Below are positions 1 through 8,222 of a DNA stretch of 64,000 nucleotides, piece by piece. Every line of letters begins with the position of its first letter. The first letter of the stretch is position 1. The translations under genes and the position numbers were made by a program. The stretch covers positions 62,001 to 126,000 of the forward strand of contig NZ_JBPKAO010000004.1 of NCBI RefSeq assembly GCF_051216895.1, written 5' to 3'. Under the pieces are notes generated by a model that saw only the letters and a list, made by a program, of their open reading frames with translations, was not told the origin of the DNA and made no database searches. The stretch comes from Aquipuribacter sp051216895 (GTDB taxonomy: Bacteria > Actinomycetota > Actinomycetes > Actinomycetales > JBBAYJ01).

Positions 1-1176
1 GAGGGGGACGCCAGGGCCTGGGCCGTGTTCGCGCACTGCTTCACCTGCAGCAAGGAGTCCCACGCCGCCTCCCGCATCTCCCGTGCGCTGGCGTCCCGGG
101 GCATCGGCGTCCTGCGCTACGACTTCACGGGCCTGGGGGAGTCCGGCGGGGACTTCGCCGACGCGACCTTCAGCTCCGACGTGACCAACCTGCTCGCCGC
201 CGCCGACACGATGCGGCAGCAGGGCCGGGCGCCGCGGCTGCTGGTGGGGCACTCCCTGGGCGGTGCCGCGGTCGTGGCGGCCGCGGGGCGCATCCCCGGC
301 ATCGCGGCCGTGGTCACCCTCAACGCCCCCGCGCAGCCGTCCCACGTCGCCCACCTGCTCGACGACGTCACCGACGAGCTCGCGAGCGCGGGGCAGGCCT
401 GCGTGCGCATCGGCGGTCGGGCCTTCACCGTCCGGCAGGAGCTGATCGACGACCTCGACGGCCAGGACCAGCGGGACCGGTTGGCCTCGCTCGACGCGGC
501 GCTGCTGGTGATGCACGCCCCGACGGACGAGGTGGTGGGGGTGGAGAACGCCCGCGAGCTGTTCGACCTGGCGCGCCACCCCAAGTCCTTCGTCGCCCTG
601 GACGGCGCGGACCACCTGCTGAGCCGTCGGGCGGACGCGACCTACGTCGCGGACGTCGTGGTCGCCTGGGCGTCGCGCTACCTCGACCAGGAGGTGGGGG
701 CGGACGAGGCCGACGCCGGCGCCACGACCGCGCCCGGGGTGGTGCAGGTGCGCGAGACGGGGAAGGGCCCCTTCACCCAGCAGGTGACCGCGGGCCGTCA
801 CCGCTGGGTGGCCGACGAGCCGCCCGAGGTCGCCGGCGGCCTCGACACCGGGCCGACGCCCTACGACCACCTGCTCGCCGGCCTGGGCGCCTGCACGTCG
901 ATGACGCTGCGGATGTACGCGGACCGCAAGAAGATCCCGCTGGAGCGGGTGAGCGTGACGCTGCACCAGGAGCAGGTCCACGCTGTCGACCTGAGCGCCT
1001 GCGTCGACGGGGGCGAGGACTGCATGCGGCAGTTCACCCGGGAGGTCACCCTGGAGGGCGACCTGACCGACGCCCAGCGCCGGGCCCTGCTCCGCATCGC
1101 CGACCGCTGCCCGGTGCACCGCACGCTCGAGGGCGGCGTCCGGGTCGTCACCACCCTGGTGGGTGCGACGACCTGA
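1..1176 (+). CDS. Alpha/beta-hydrolase and OsmC domain fusion, 5'-truncated
   Basis: The frame is open to the left edge, so the N-terminus lies outside the window and the GTG at 25 is internal. The first part is an alpha/beta hydrolase with a nucleophile elbow GHSLGG (Ser about residue 77 counted from 25) and a likely catalytic His in GADHLL. After a short linker comes an OsmC/Ohr domain of about 140 residues with both redox cysteines, in LGACTSMT and ADRCPVHRTL. Hydrolase-OsmC fusions are a known bacterial family; OsmC domains reduce organic hydroperoxides with a Cys pair. The substrate of the hydrolase half is unknown. It converges on the transporter operon 54 bp away and is probably unrelated to it. 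Confidence 0.85.
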   Translation, partial: EGDARAWAVFAHCFTCSKESHAASRISRALASRGIGVLRYDFTGLGESGGDFADATFSSDVTNLLAAADTMRQQGRAPRLLVGHSLGGAAVVAAAGRIPGIAAVVTLNAPAQPSHVAHLLDDVTDELASAGQACVRIGGRAFTVRQELIDDLDGQDQRDRLASLDAALLVMHAPTDEVVGVENARELFDLARHPKSFVALDGADHLLSRRADATYVADVVVAWASRYLDQEVGADEADAGATTAPGVVQVRETGKGPFTQQVTAGRHRWVADEPPEVAGGLDTGPTPYDHLLAGLGACTSMTLRMYADRKKIPLERVSVTLHQEQVHAVDLSACVDGGEDCMRQFTREVTLEGDLTDAQRRALLRIADRCPVHRTLEGGVRVVTTLVGATT

Positions 1177-1230
1177 CCACCGCCCTCGGGTGCGCTCAGG
1201 TGCTGCGGCGAGGCAGCGGGAGGGGCTCGA

Positions 1231-2163
1231 TCAGCCGATCAGGCCCTCGGACTCCAGCCACTCCTCCGCCACGGCGTCAGCGGTCTCGCCGTCGACGTCC
1301 ACCTGGGCGTTCAGCGCGGTCATCGTGTCGTTGTCCAGCGCCTCGGTGATCGGGGCGAAGACGTCGGCGATCGCCGGGAACTCCTCGAGCAGCTCGGCGC
1401 GCACGTTCGGCGACGGGTTGTAGATCGGGAAGAACGCCAGGTCGTCCTCGAGGACGGTGAGGTCCTGCTCGACGATGCGGCCGTCGGTGATGAAGACCTC
1501 GCCGAACTGGCACTCGTCCCCACCGGTCGCGGAGTAGATCGCGCCCGTGGCCAGCTCGCTGATCTGGTCGGGGCTGAACGTCGTGCCGTACACCTCCTGC
1601 AGGCCGGGCAGGCCGTCGTTGCGGACGGCGAACTCGGACTCCACGCAGATGTTGACGGGCTCGCCGGCGTTGTTGGCCTCGGCCAGGTCGCTGAGGGTCT
1701 CGATCCCGGTCTCCTCGATCGTGGCCTGGTTGGCCGCGAACGCGTAGGTGTTGTTGAAGGGCGCGTAGGGCAGCCACTCGATCTGGTTCTGCTCGAGGTC
1801 GGCCTCGGCGACGGCGGTGAACTGCTCGTCGGGCTCCTGGATCGGCTCGGCGTTGCCCAGGTGGGTGATCCAGCCGGTGCCGGTGTACTCCCAGTAGGTG
1901 TCGATCTCGCCCGCGAGCAGCGCCTCGCGCGCGGCGACGGTGCCCTGCAGGTTGCAGCTGTTGGTCACGTCGGCGCCCGCGTCCTCGAGGGCGAGGACGG
2001 TCATCTCGCACAGCACGAGCTGCTCGGTGAAGTCCTTGCCGCCGACGGAGATCGACGCACCGGACAGCTCGCCGTCGCCGCCGCCGGAGCCACCGCCGCA
2101 GGCCGCGAGGCCGAACAGGGCCGCCGTGGCGGTCGCGGTCATGGTCAGGGTGCTTCTGCTCAC
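1231..2163 (-). CDS. Glycine betaine/choline-type ABC substrate-binding lipoprotein
   Basis: A 310-residue lipoprotein that would capture a quaternary-ammonium compound outside the membrane and deliver it to the adjacent permeases. A short signal peptide ends in a lipobox (LAAC, Cys about residue 22) followed by a Gly/Ser-rich tether. The mature part belongs to the OpuAC/ProX family (GGKDFTEQLVL near the start, IDTYWEYTGTGW in the ligand-binding lobe). The start is a GTG preceded by a GGAAGCGAG-like site. It is the last gene of a four-gene transporter cluster led by an IclR-type regulator. The ligand (betaine, choline, carnitine or proline betaine) cannot be read from the sequence. Confidence 0.88.
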   Translation of the reverse strand: MSRSTLTMTATATAALFGLAACGGGSGGGDGELSGASISVGGKDFTEQLVLCEMTVLALEDAGADVTNSCNLQGTVAAREALLAGEIDTYWEYTGTGWITHLGNAEPIQEPDEQFTAVAEADLEQNQIEWLPYAPFNNTYAFAANQATIEETGIETLSDLAEANNAGEPVNICVESEFAVRNDGLPGLQEVYGTTFSPDQISELATGAIYSATGGDECQFGEVFITDGRIVEQDLTVLEDDLAFFPIYNPSPNVRAELLEEFPAIADVFAPITEALDNDTMTALNAQVDVDGETADAVAEEWLESEGLIG

Positions 2164-2233
2164 GTGGGTGTGCTCGCTTCCAGATCGGGGGTGGTGCAGA
2201 TCAGGTGCAGGTGCAGAGGTGGAACGACCGGGG

Positions 2234-3076
2234 TCAGAGGCCCCGGGGGCGGAGGACGCGCTGCGCGACGGCGGACAGCCAGTCGACGGTGAGCGCGAGC
2301 GAGGCGACGAGGAGGGCGCCCACGAGGGTGACGTCGCCGCGGGCCAGCTTCTGGCCGGTGTCGATGAGGTAGCCGAGCCCGCCGGCGTTGATGAACGCGC
2401 CGAACACGGCGGCCCCGACGGCCAGCACGAGGGAGACCCGGATCCCGGTGAGGATGACGGGCACCGCGAGCGGCAGCTCGACCTTGAGCAGGGTCTGCAG
2501 GTTGGACATGCCCATGCCGCGGCTGGCCTCGATGAGGCTGCGGTCGACCCGTTCCAGGCCGACCAGCACGTTGCGGAGCACCGGCAGGACGGCGGCGATG
2601 ACGATGGCCGTCACGGCGGTCCGCAGCCCGAAGCCCATGAAGCTGGGCAGCAGGAACATGACGCCCAGCGGGGGCAGGGCCTGGGCGAGGGTGAGGAACG
2701 AGACGAGCCCGCCCCGGACCCGCTCGAACGCGGGCCGGCTGAACAGCACACCCAGGGGGACGGCGATCAGGATGATGAGCGCCACGGCCCGGACCGACAT
2801 GTCGAGGTGCTGCACGACGCGGCGGAGCACCTCGTCGGTGGCCAGCGCACGGGCCTCGATCTCGTCCAGGTCGCCGTTCATGACGACGACGGCGACGACG
2901 GCCGCGGTGATCGCGACGACGGGGGAGATGACGAGCTCTAGCGCCGACCGCAGACCCGTCCGGCGGGCGGCCCGGGCGTCCTCGGCGGCGGCGACGCCGT
3001 GGCGCTCGGCCGTCGCGGCGGCCGTCTCTGGCTCGTGGGCGCCCGGCGCCGCGGGGCCGGGGGTGGCCAGGCTCAT
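2234..3076 (-). CDS. Betaine-type ABC transporter permease
   Basis: A 280-residue inner-membrane permease of the OpuCB/ProW family. A soluble Ala/Glu-rich N-terminus of about 50 residues precedes five to six membrane segments. The EAA-type cytoplasmic loop that docks to the ATPase reads EASRGMGMSNLQTLLKVELPL. Its ATG overlaps the stop of the ATPase gene in an ATGA junction, which implies translational coupling. Together with the permease at 4229-4879 it would form a heterodimeric channel. The upstream in-frame extension that would run through the ATPase gene is a reading-frame shadow. Confidence 0.87.
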   Translation of the reverse strand: MSLATPGPAAPGAHEPETAAATAERHGVAAAEDARAARRTGLRSALELVISPVVAITAAVVAVVVMNGDLDEIEARALATDEVLRRVVQHLDMSVRAVALIILIAVPLGVLFSRPAFERVRGGLVSFLTLAQALPPLGVMFLLPSFMGFGLRTAVTAIVIAAVLPVLRNVLVGLERVDRSLIEASRGMGMSNLQTLLKVELPLAVPVILTGIRVSLVLAVGAAVFGAFINAGGLGYLIDTGQKLARGDVTLVGALLVASLALTVDWLSAVAQRVLRPRGL

Positions 3077-4236
3077 GCGCCCGCCGCTGCGCTCGGGGTG
3101 GCCGTGGCGGCCGCGCCGGCGGACCCGGTGCCGACGGAACCGGTGGCGACGACCTCGTCCCGCTCGTTGACCAGGTCCTCCCAGCGCAGCGCCCCGACCA
3201 GACGACGGGCCCCGTCGACGACGGCCACCACCGGTACGTGGTGGGTGAGCATCTCGTCGACGGCCGTGTGCAGGCTGGCGTCCTTGTCGACGTAGATCAG
3301 GGGGATGTCGCGGCCCTCGTGCCCGGGGACGGACGCCCAGCGCTTCGGCTTGCCGCCGCCGTCGACCTCGGCCACCAGGTCGCCGCGGGTCACGCGGCCG
3401 GCCCCGGCCTTCAGCACGTCGCGCAGCGGCATGTCGTCCAGGGTGACCAGCGCCAGCCGGCGCACGGCGGCCCCGCCCCCGACGAACTCGGCGACGAAGT
3501 CGTCGGCGGGCTCGCTGAGCACCTTGGCCGGCACGTCCAGCTGGTGCAGCCGACCGCCCTGCCCGAACACGGCGATCCGGTCGCCCAGCTTCACGGCCTC
3601 GGTCAGGTCGTGGGTGACGAAGCAGATGGTCTTCTTGACCTGCTCCTGCAGGGCCAGGAACTCGTCCTGCAGCCGGTCGCGGGTGACGGGGTCGATGGCC
3701 CCGAACGGCTCGTCCATCAGCATGACGGCGGGGTCGGCGGCCAGGCCGCGGGCGACGCCGATCCGCTGCTGCTGCCCGCCCGACAGCTCCTTGGGGTAGC
3801 GGTCGCGGTAGTCCTTGGGCTCCAGGCCGACCAGGGCCAGCAGCTCGTCGACGCGGGCCGCGGTCCGCTTCTTGTCCCAGCCGAGCATCTTGGGCACCGT
3901 CGCGATGTTGGCGCCGATGGTCCAGTGCGGGAACAGCCCCACCTGCTGGATCACGTAGCCGATGGTCCGGCGCAGCTTGTCGACGTCGACGTCGGTGACG
4001 TCCTCGCCGTTGATGACGATGCGACCGCTGGACGGCTCGATCAGCCGGTTCATCATCTTCAGGGTGGTGGTCTTGCCGCACCCGGAGGGGCCGATGAGCA
4101 TGACGATCTCGCCCTCGGGCACGGACAGGTCGAGCGCCTTGACGGCGGGCTCGGCCTGGCCGTGGAACCGCTTGGTGACCTGCTGCAGCTCGATCATCGG
4201 ACGGGCTGCTGCGGTGCTGGTGGTGGGCTCAGGCAC
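3073..4236 (-). CDS. Betaine-type ABC transporter ATPase with CBS domains
   Basis: A 387-residue ATPase of the OpuCA/ProV type that powers the importer. Walker A GPSGCGKTT (about 49-57), Q-loop region, signature LSGGQQQR (about 151-158) and Walker B VMLMDEP (about 171-177) are all present. A C-terminal region (about 255-370) carries two CBS motifs (LIYVDKDASLHTAVDEML, PVVAVVDG); in OpuA these domains sense ionic strength, so gating by osmolarity is possible here. The chosen GTG start overlaps the end of the upstream permease by 8 bp; an ATG 13 codons further in (MIELQQVT) is an alternative. The stop overlaps the next permease start by 4 bp. Confidence 0.9.
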   Translation of the reverse strand: MPEPTTSTAAARPMIELQQVTKRFHGQAEPAVKALDLSVPEGEIVMLIGPSGCGKTTTLKMMNRLIEPSSGRIVINGEDVTDVDVDKLRRTIGYVIQQVGLFPHWTIGANIATVPKMLGWDKKRTAARVDELLALVGLEPKDYRDRYPKELSGGQQQRIGVARGLAADPAVMLMDEPFGAIDPVTRDRLQDEFLALQEQVKKTICFVTHDLTEAVKLGDRIAVFGQGGRLHQLDVPAKVLSEPADDFVAEFVGGGAAVRRLALVTLDDMPLRDVLKAGAGRVTRGDLVAEVDGGGKPKRWASVPGHEGRDIPLIYVDKDASLHTAVDEMLTHHVPVVAVVDGARRLVGALRWEDLVNERDEVVATGSVGTGSAGAAATATPSAAAGA

Positions 4237-4879
4237 GGATCCCCCTCGGGACGGTGAGGCGTTGGACGACGGAGAAGACGGCCTCGAGGACCAGGGCGAC
4301 GACGACCGTGCCGGCGATGCCGACGATGACGCTGGCCAGGGCGTTGGTGCCGCCGAAGCGGCTGATGCCGGAGAACAGCAGCTCCCCGAACCCGCCGGCC
4401 TGGACGTACGCCGCGGCGACCGCGATCGAGGTCAGGACGGTGGTCGTGGTGCGGATGCCGCCGAGGATGACCGGCCAGGCCAGCGGGAGCTTGGTCCGCA
4501 GCACCCGCTGCGTGGCGCTCATCCCCATGCCCCGGGCCGACTCCAGGACGTTGCGGTCCACGGTGCCGAGCCCGGTCACGGCGTTGACGAAGATCGGGTA
4601 GACCGCGTAGACGGTCAGACCGATGTAGGCCGCGGTCGCGCCGAGGCCCACCAGCGGGATGAGCAGGACGAACAGGGCCAGCGACGGGATGGTCAACGAC
4701 GTGGCCGACACCGTCGTGACGACCTCGCGCGCGATCGGGTTGCTCTCGACCAGCAGCGCGAGACCGACGGCGACGACGGTGGCGATCACGATCGGCACCA
4801 TCACCAGCTGGACGTGCTGCAGGAACAGCTCGAACAGGTCGTCGTAGCGCGAGGCCAGGAAGCCGGGCAGGTCGCTCAT
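4229..4879 (-). CDS. Betaine-type ABC transporter permease
   Basis: A 216-residue compact permease of the OpuCD/ProW type with five to six hydrophobic segments and the EAA loop ESARGMGMSATQRVLRTKLPL. It starts with an ATG that overlaps the stop of the IclR regulator (ATGA) and ends overlapping the ATPase start. Regulator, permease, ATPase, permease and binding protein are therefore one tightly packed unit read on the minus strand. The two permeases are only moderately alike, as in OpuCB/OpuCD pairs. Confidence 0.88.
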   Translation of the reverse strand: MSDLPGFLASRYDDLFELFLQHVQLVMVPIVIATVVAVGLALLVESNPIAREVVTTVSATSLTIPSLALFVLLIPLVGLGATAAYIGLTVYAVYPIFVNAVTGLGTVDRNVLESARGMGMSATQRVLRTKLPLAWPVILGGIRTTTTVLTSIAVAAAYVQAGGFGELLFSGISRFGGTNALASVIVGIAGTVVVALVLEAVFSVVQRLTVPRGIRA

Positions 4880-5685
4880 CGGATCACCTCGTCGCGGTGG
4901 GAGGCGCCGAGACGCTCGGCGAACGTGGCGGCGGCGGCGCGGAGCGCAGTCGTCAGGATCACGACGTTGTCCGCGAGGCGCTCGGTGGGGCCGGCGCAGG
5001 ACACGGCGGCGGTGACGGACCCGTCGGCGCCCCGGACCGGGACGGCGAACGCGGACAGGCTGCGGTCGATCTCCTCGTCGGCGCGGGCGTACCCGGCCCC
5101 GGCCACGGTGCGCACCCGCCGCAGCACCTCGTCGGCGTCCTGCGGCGCGGCGGGACCGCCGCCGTCGGCGCCGTAGCGGCCGTGCAGGGCGAGGACGGCG
5201 GCGTCGGAGGCGTCCACCAGGAAGCACCGGCCGGCCGCGGTGGCCAGCAGCGGGTAGCTGAAGCCGACCCGGCCGATCGCCTGCAGCGGCGTGGCCGGCG
5301 CGGCCGTGGCGATGCTCACCACGGTGCCGCCGTCCCGGACCAGGACGTCGATGCGTTCGCGCAGCGACGCGCTGAGCTCGTCGACGACGGACCTCGCGTG
5401 CTCGGTGAGCACCCCGTCGTGGGCCCGGGCGGCGATGGTGAACAACCGGGGACCGATCCGGTACCCCAGGCCCACCGGGTCGCGGCGCAGGAGCCCGGAG
5501 TCGGCGAGGACGCGCAGCTGCCGCGACACCACCGACTTCTCCCGGCCCAGGGCCCGGGCGACCTCGACGACGCCGGGGGCCGACCGTTCGGAGCAGCCGG
5601 CGACGAACGTCAGCACGTCGACGGCCCGGGCGATGGTGTGCCCCGGGTCGCGGCCGGCGGCCGGCTCGGTGTCCACGGTCGTCAT
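4876..5685 (-). CDS. IclR-family transcriptional regulator
   Basis: A 269-residue regulator. An N-terminal winged helix (VVEVARALGREKSVVSRQLRVLADSGLLRR, about residues 40-70) precedes the IclR effector-binding domain, which begins near IGPRLFTIAARAHDG. The ATG at 5685 is preferred over an upstream in-frame start at 5808 because AGGAGA sits 10 bp before it and the N-terminal extension would be Arg/Pro-rich junk. Its 3' end is coupled to the transporter permease by an ATGA overlap, so it probably controls the uptake operon and itself. IclR control suggests the imported solute may be used as a carbon or nitrogen source, not only as an osmolyte (inference). Confidence 0.85.
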   Translation of the reverse strand: MTTVDTEPAAGRDPGHTIARAVDVLTFVAGCSERSAPGVVEVARALGREKSVVSRQLRVLADSGLLRRDPVGLGYRIGPRLFTIAARAHDGVLTEHARSVVDELSASLRERIDVLVRDGGTVVSIATAAPATPLQAIGRVGFSYPLLATAAGRCFLVDASDAAVLALHGRYGADGGGPAAPQDADEVLRRVRTVAGAGYARADEEIDRSLSAFAVPVRGADGSVTAAVSCAGPTERLADNVVILTTALRAAAATFAERLGASHRDEVIR

Positions 5686-5948
5686 CGGGTGCTGGTCTCC
5701 TGGTCTGTCGGCGAGGTGCGGTCCGTCGGGGAGGTGCTCGAGCACGCGTCGTCCCGGCGGCGACACAGGCAGGTGCGTGCGACGCAACCGTGGTTGGCGG
5801 GATCGCATCGACAGTAGGCCGACGAGGGTGCTCCGCGTCCAGCCAGCACCCAGGTATGGCGGTCATCGTGACCGGATCGTGCCCTCGGGGGTCCTCGTGG
5901 TGACGCGCAGTGACCGGACGGGGGGCGGTTGTCACGCCCCGACGCGAC
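5686..5948. promoter_or_regulatory. Leader of the IclR-transporter operon with palindrome and direct repeats
   Basis: Non-coding stretch upstream of the minus-strand IclR gene. It holds two direct repeats GTCGGSGAGGTGC (5707-5719 and 5725-5737, 18-bp period), and the second runs into a perfect 12-bp palindrome GTGCTCGAGCAC at 5734-5745. All lie within 60 bp of the IclR start, where a self-operator would be expected. I see no convincing sigma-70 boxes. The rest of the interval shows nothing recognisable up to the ppa terminator at 5949. Confidence 0.4.
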
Positions 5949-6002
5949 GAGGGCGGGGCCGCGGGCCGGCCCTCGACGGGGTCGGCCCGCGGCCCCGCCC
6001 TC
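5949..6002 (-). terminator. Strong hairpin downstream of ppa
   Basis: A perfect 19-bp inverted repeat: GAGGGCGGGGCCGCGGGCC at 5949-5967 pairs with 5984-6002 around a 16-base loop. It lies 45 bp beyond the ppa stop on the minus strand. There is no long U tract, as is usual for terminators in very GC-rich actinobacteria. Confidence 0.75.
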
Positions 6003-6047
6003 GGCGGTGACGCGGGGTGGTGCGCGGTCGGTGCGAGCCCGGTGGGC

Positions 6048-6548
6048 TCAGTGGGAGGTCGAGTACCCGGCCTCGCGGGCGCGGACGACGGAGCGGTTGA
6101 TCTCGCGCTCCGCCTGCTCGCGACCGGCCCAGTGGGCGCCCTCGACGCTCTTGCCGGGCTCGAGGTCCTTGTAGGTCTCGAAGAAGTGCTGGATCTCCAG
6201 GCGGTGGAAGTCGGCGACGTCGGTGAGCTCGCGGATGTGGGCCATCCGGACGTCGTTCGCCGAGACGCACAGCACCTTGTCGTCGCCGCCCGCCTCGTCG
6301 CGCATGCGGAACATGCCGATGGCGCGGCAGGCGATCAGGCAGCCGGGGAACGTCGGCTCGTCGAGCAGGACCAGCGCGTCCAGCGGGTCGCTGTCCTCAC
6401 CGAGGGTCCCCTCGATGTAGCCGTAGTCGGCCGGGTAGCGGGTCGCCGTGAACAGCATCCGGTCCAGCCGGATCCGTCCGGTGGCGTGGTCGACCTCGTA
6501 CTTGTTGCGCTGCCCCTTGGGCACCTCGACCGTGACGTCGAACTCCAT
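6048..6548 (-). CDS. ppa: Family I inorganic pyrophosphatase
   Basis: A 166-residue cytosolic enzyme hydrolysing pyrophosphate to phosphate, which pulls polymerisation and activation reactions forward. The family I signature DSDPLDALVLL, with its metal-binding aspartates, is intact, and the conserved YPADYGYIEGTL and FFETYKDLEPGK segments are present. Length is normal for bacterial family I. The ATG at 6548 is chosen because MEFDVTVEVPKG is the usual N-terminus; the long open frame upstream is antisense to the PBP gene. It is divergent from that gene and followed by a strong terminator. Confidence 0.97.
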   Translation of the reverse strand: MEFDVTVEVPKGQRNKYEVDHATGRIRLDRMLFTATRYPADYGYIEGTLGEDSDPLDALVLLDEPTFPGCLIACRAIGMFRMRDEAGGDDKVLCVSANDVRMAHIRELTDVADFHRLEIQHFFETYKDLEPGKSVEGAHWAGREQAEREINRSVVRAREAGYSTSH

Positions 6549-6696
6549 GTGCGCCTGACCCTTCTTCTCGCCTCGCGTACCGGTCCCCGGGTAGGGCCGT
6601 ATCGTCGCCTCGCGCGGGCCGCCCGGGGACGGCCCCGGACCCCGGACGACGGGGACGGGCCCGCCCATCATGGCGCAGGTGGGGGGAGGACGGAGC

Positions 6697-8205
6697 ATGG
6701 CCGGCAGGTCTGGGCGTGCAGGTGTGTCCATCGTCACGGCGTCGGCACTCTGCGTGGCCCTGGTCGCGGGGTACGCCTGGGCGGACGCCGCCGACGTCGT
6801 CCCGGGCCCGCTGACCGCGGCCCCGCCCCCCGCGCCGCTGCCCTCGCCCGCCCCGGAGGCGGTCGTCCCCGCCCCGGCCGCAGCCGCCCTGGACGACGTC
6901 GCCGCCCCGGCGGCGGCCGCGGTCGACGTCTCCGCACCCCCGCCGCCGGACGCCGACGCCCTGGCGGTGCAGCTGGGCGCGCTGCTGGGCGACCCGGCGC
7001 TGGGGCCCGGCCCGACGCTCAGCGTCCGGGACCTCGCCACGGGCGAGGAGGTGGCGCTCCGCAGCTCCGGCGAGGCGGTCGAGCCGGCCTCCACCGCCAA
7101 GCTGGTCACGGCCGCGGCGGCCCTGCAGGCCCTGGGGGCCGAGCACCGCACCGTCACCAGCGTGGGCTGGGTCCCCGCGGGTGAACGCCCCGGCGCCGTA
7201 CCGGCCCTGGTGCTCGTCGGCGGTGGTGACCTGCTGCTGGGTGCCGCCGAGGGTGACGAGACCGCCACGGCCGGGCGCGTGGGTCTGCTCGACCTGGCCC
7301 GCACGGCGGCGGCGGCGCTCACCGAGGGGGAGCAACCGCTGCTGACGCCCGGTGCGACCCGGGTCGACGTCGTGGTGGACGACTCGCTGCTCGGCGCCCC
7401 GCAGACGCTGCCGCGGGGTGCGGGTGACGCGTTCTTCGCCTCCCCCCCTGCCTCGGTGGCCGTCGACGCCGGTCGGCGGGACGAGGGGCAGGGGCGTGAC
7501 CCGGACCCGGCCGCCACGGCGGGGACCCTGTTCGCCGGGGCGGTCGAGCAGGCCCTGGCCGAGACGCTGGGCGACGCCGCCCCCTCGACCGGGCCCGTGC
7601 AGGTCAGCGTCGCCCCCGTCCCCGTGGGGTCCGTCGTGGCCGAGGGTCGCTCCGCCCCTCTCGAGGACGTGATCGCCTACCTGCTGGCGACCAGCGACAA
7701 CACGGTCGCGGACGCCGTCGCCGGGCTCGTCGCCGTCGCCCGGGACCAGCCCGCCACCCTGGCCTCGGCCGGTGGGGTCCTGGTCGACGTCGTGGAGCAG
7801 GACCTGGGCGTGGACCTGGGGCCCACCGCCCTGGTCGACGGCAGCGGCCTGGGCGACGGCAGCGTCGCCACCGCCTCGGCCCTGACGTCGCTGCTGGCCG
7901 CCGCGGCCGCCCGGCCGCCGGGCGACGACGTCTCGCGGCTGGCCTCGCTGCTGCCGGTCGCCGGGGTCGACGGCACGCTGTCGGAACGGTTCACGGCCGC
8001 TGACGCCAGCGCCGCGGGTCGGGGCGTGGTGCGCGCCAAGACCGGGACGCTGACCGGCACGACGGCCCTGGCCGGGGTGACGACGACCGCCTCGGGGCGT
8101 GGTGTCGCCTTCGCGCTGCTGTCCGACCAGGTGCCGGCCGACGGGACGCCTGCCGGTCGGGTGGCCACCGACCGGGTCGTCGCAGCGGTGGCCGCCTGCT
8201 GCTGA
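6697..8205 (+). CDS. dacB: PBP4-type D-alanyl-D-alanine carboxypeptidase/endopeptidase
   Basis: A 502-residue exported peptidase of the S13 family that trims or cleaves peptidoglycan cross-links. One N-terminal membrane/signal segment is followed by an Ala/Pro-rich linker of about 60 residues. All three active-site motifs are present: STAK (Ser about 132, Lys about 135), SDN (about 333-335) and KTG (about 448-450). The ATG at 6697 is favoured over 6670 because GGGGGGAGGA ends 6 bp before it. It opens the conserved actinobacterial run dacB, zinc protease, tilS, hpt, ftsH and is divergent from ppa. Confidence 0.92.
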   Translation: MAGRSGRAGVSIVTASALCVALVAGYAWADAADVVPGPLTAAPPPAPLPSPAPEAVVPAPAAAALDDVAAPAAAAVDVSAPPPPDADALAVQLGALLGDPALGPGPTLSVRDLATGEEVALRSSGEAVEPASTAKLVTAAAALQALGAEHRTVTSVGWVPAGERPGAVPALVLVGGGDLLLGAAEGDETATAGRVGLLDLARTAAAALTEGEQPLLTPGATRVDVVVDDSLLGAPQTLPRGAGDAFFASPPASVAVDAGRRDEGQGRDPDPAATAGTLFAGAVEQALAETLGDAAPSTGPVQVSVAPVPVGSVVAEGRSAPLEDVIAYLLATSDNTVADAVAGLVAVARDQPATLASAGGVLVDVVEQDLGVDLGPTALVDGSGLGDGSVATASALTSLLAAAAARPPGDDVSRLASLLPVAGVDGTLSERFTAADASAAGRGVVRAKTGTLTGTTALAGVTTTASGRGVAFALLSDQVPADGTPAGRVATDRVVAAVAACC

Positions 8206-8222
8206 GCACATACGCTCCTCGC

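Noticed and set aside
5932..6270. A small minus-strand ORF spanning the ppa terminator
   Set aside because: It covers the perfect 19-bp hairpin and the end of ppa in another frame; its composition is typical of a shadow frame.
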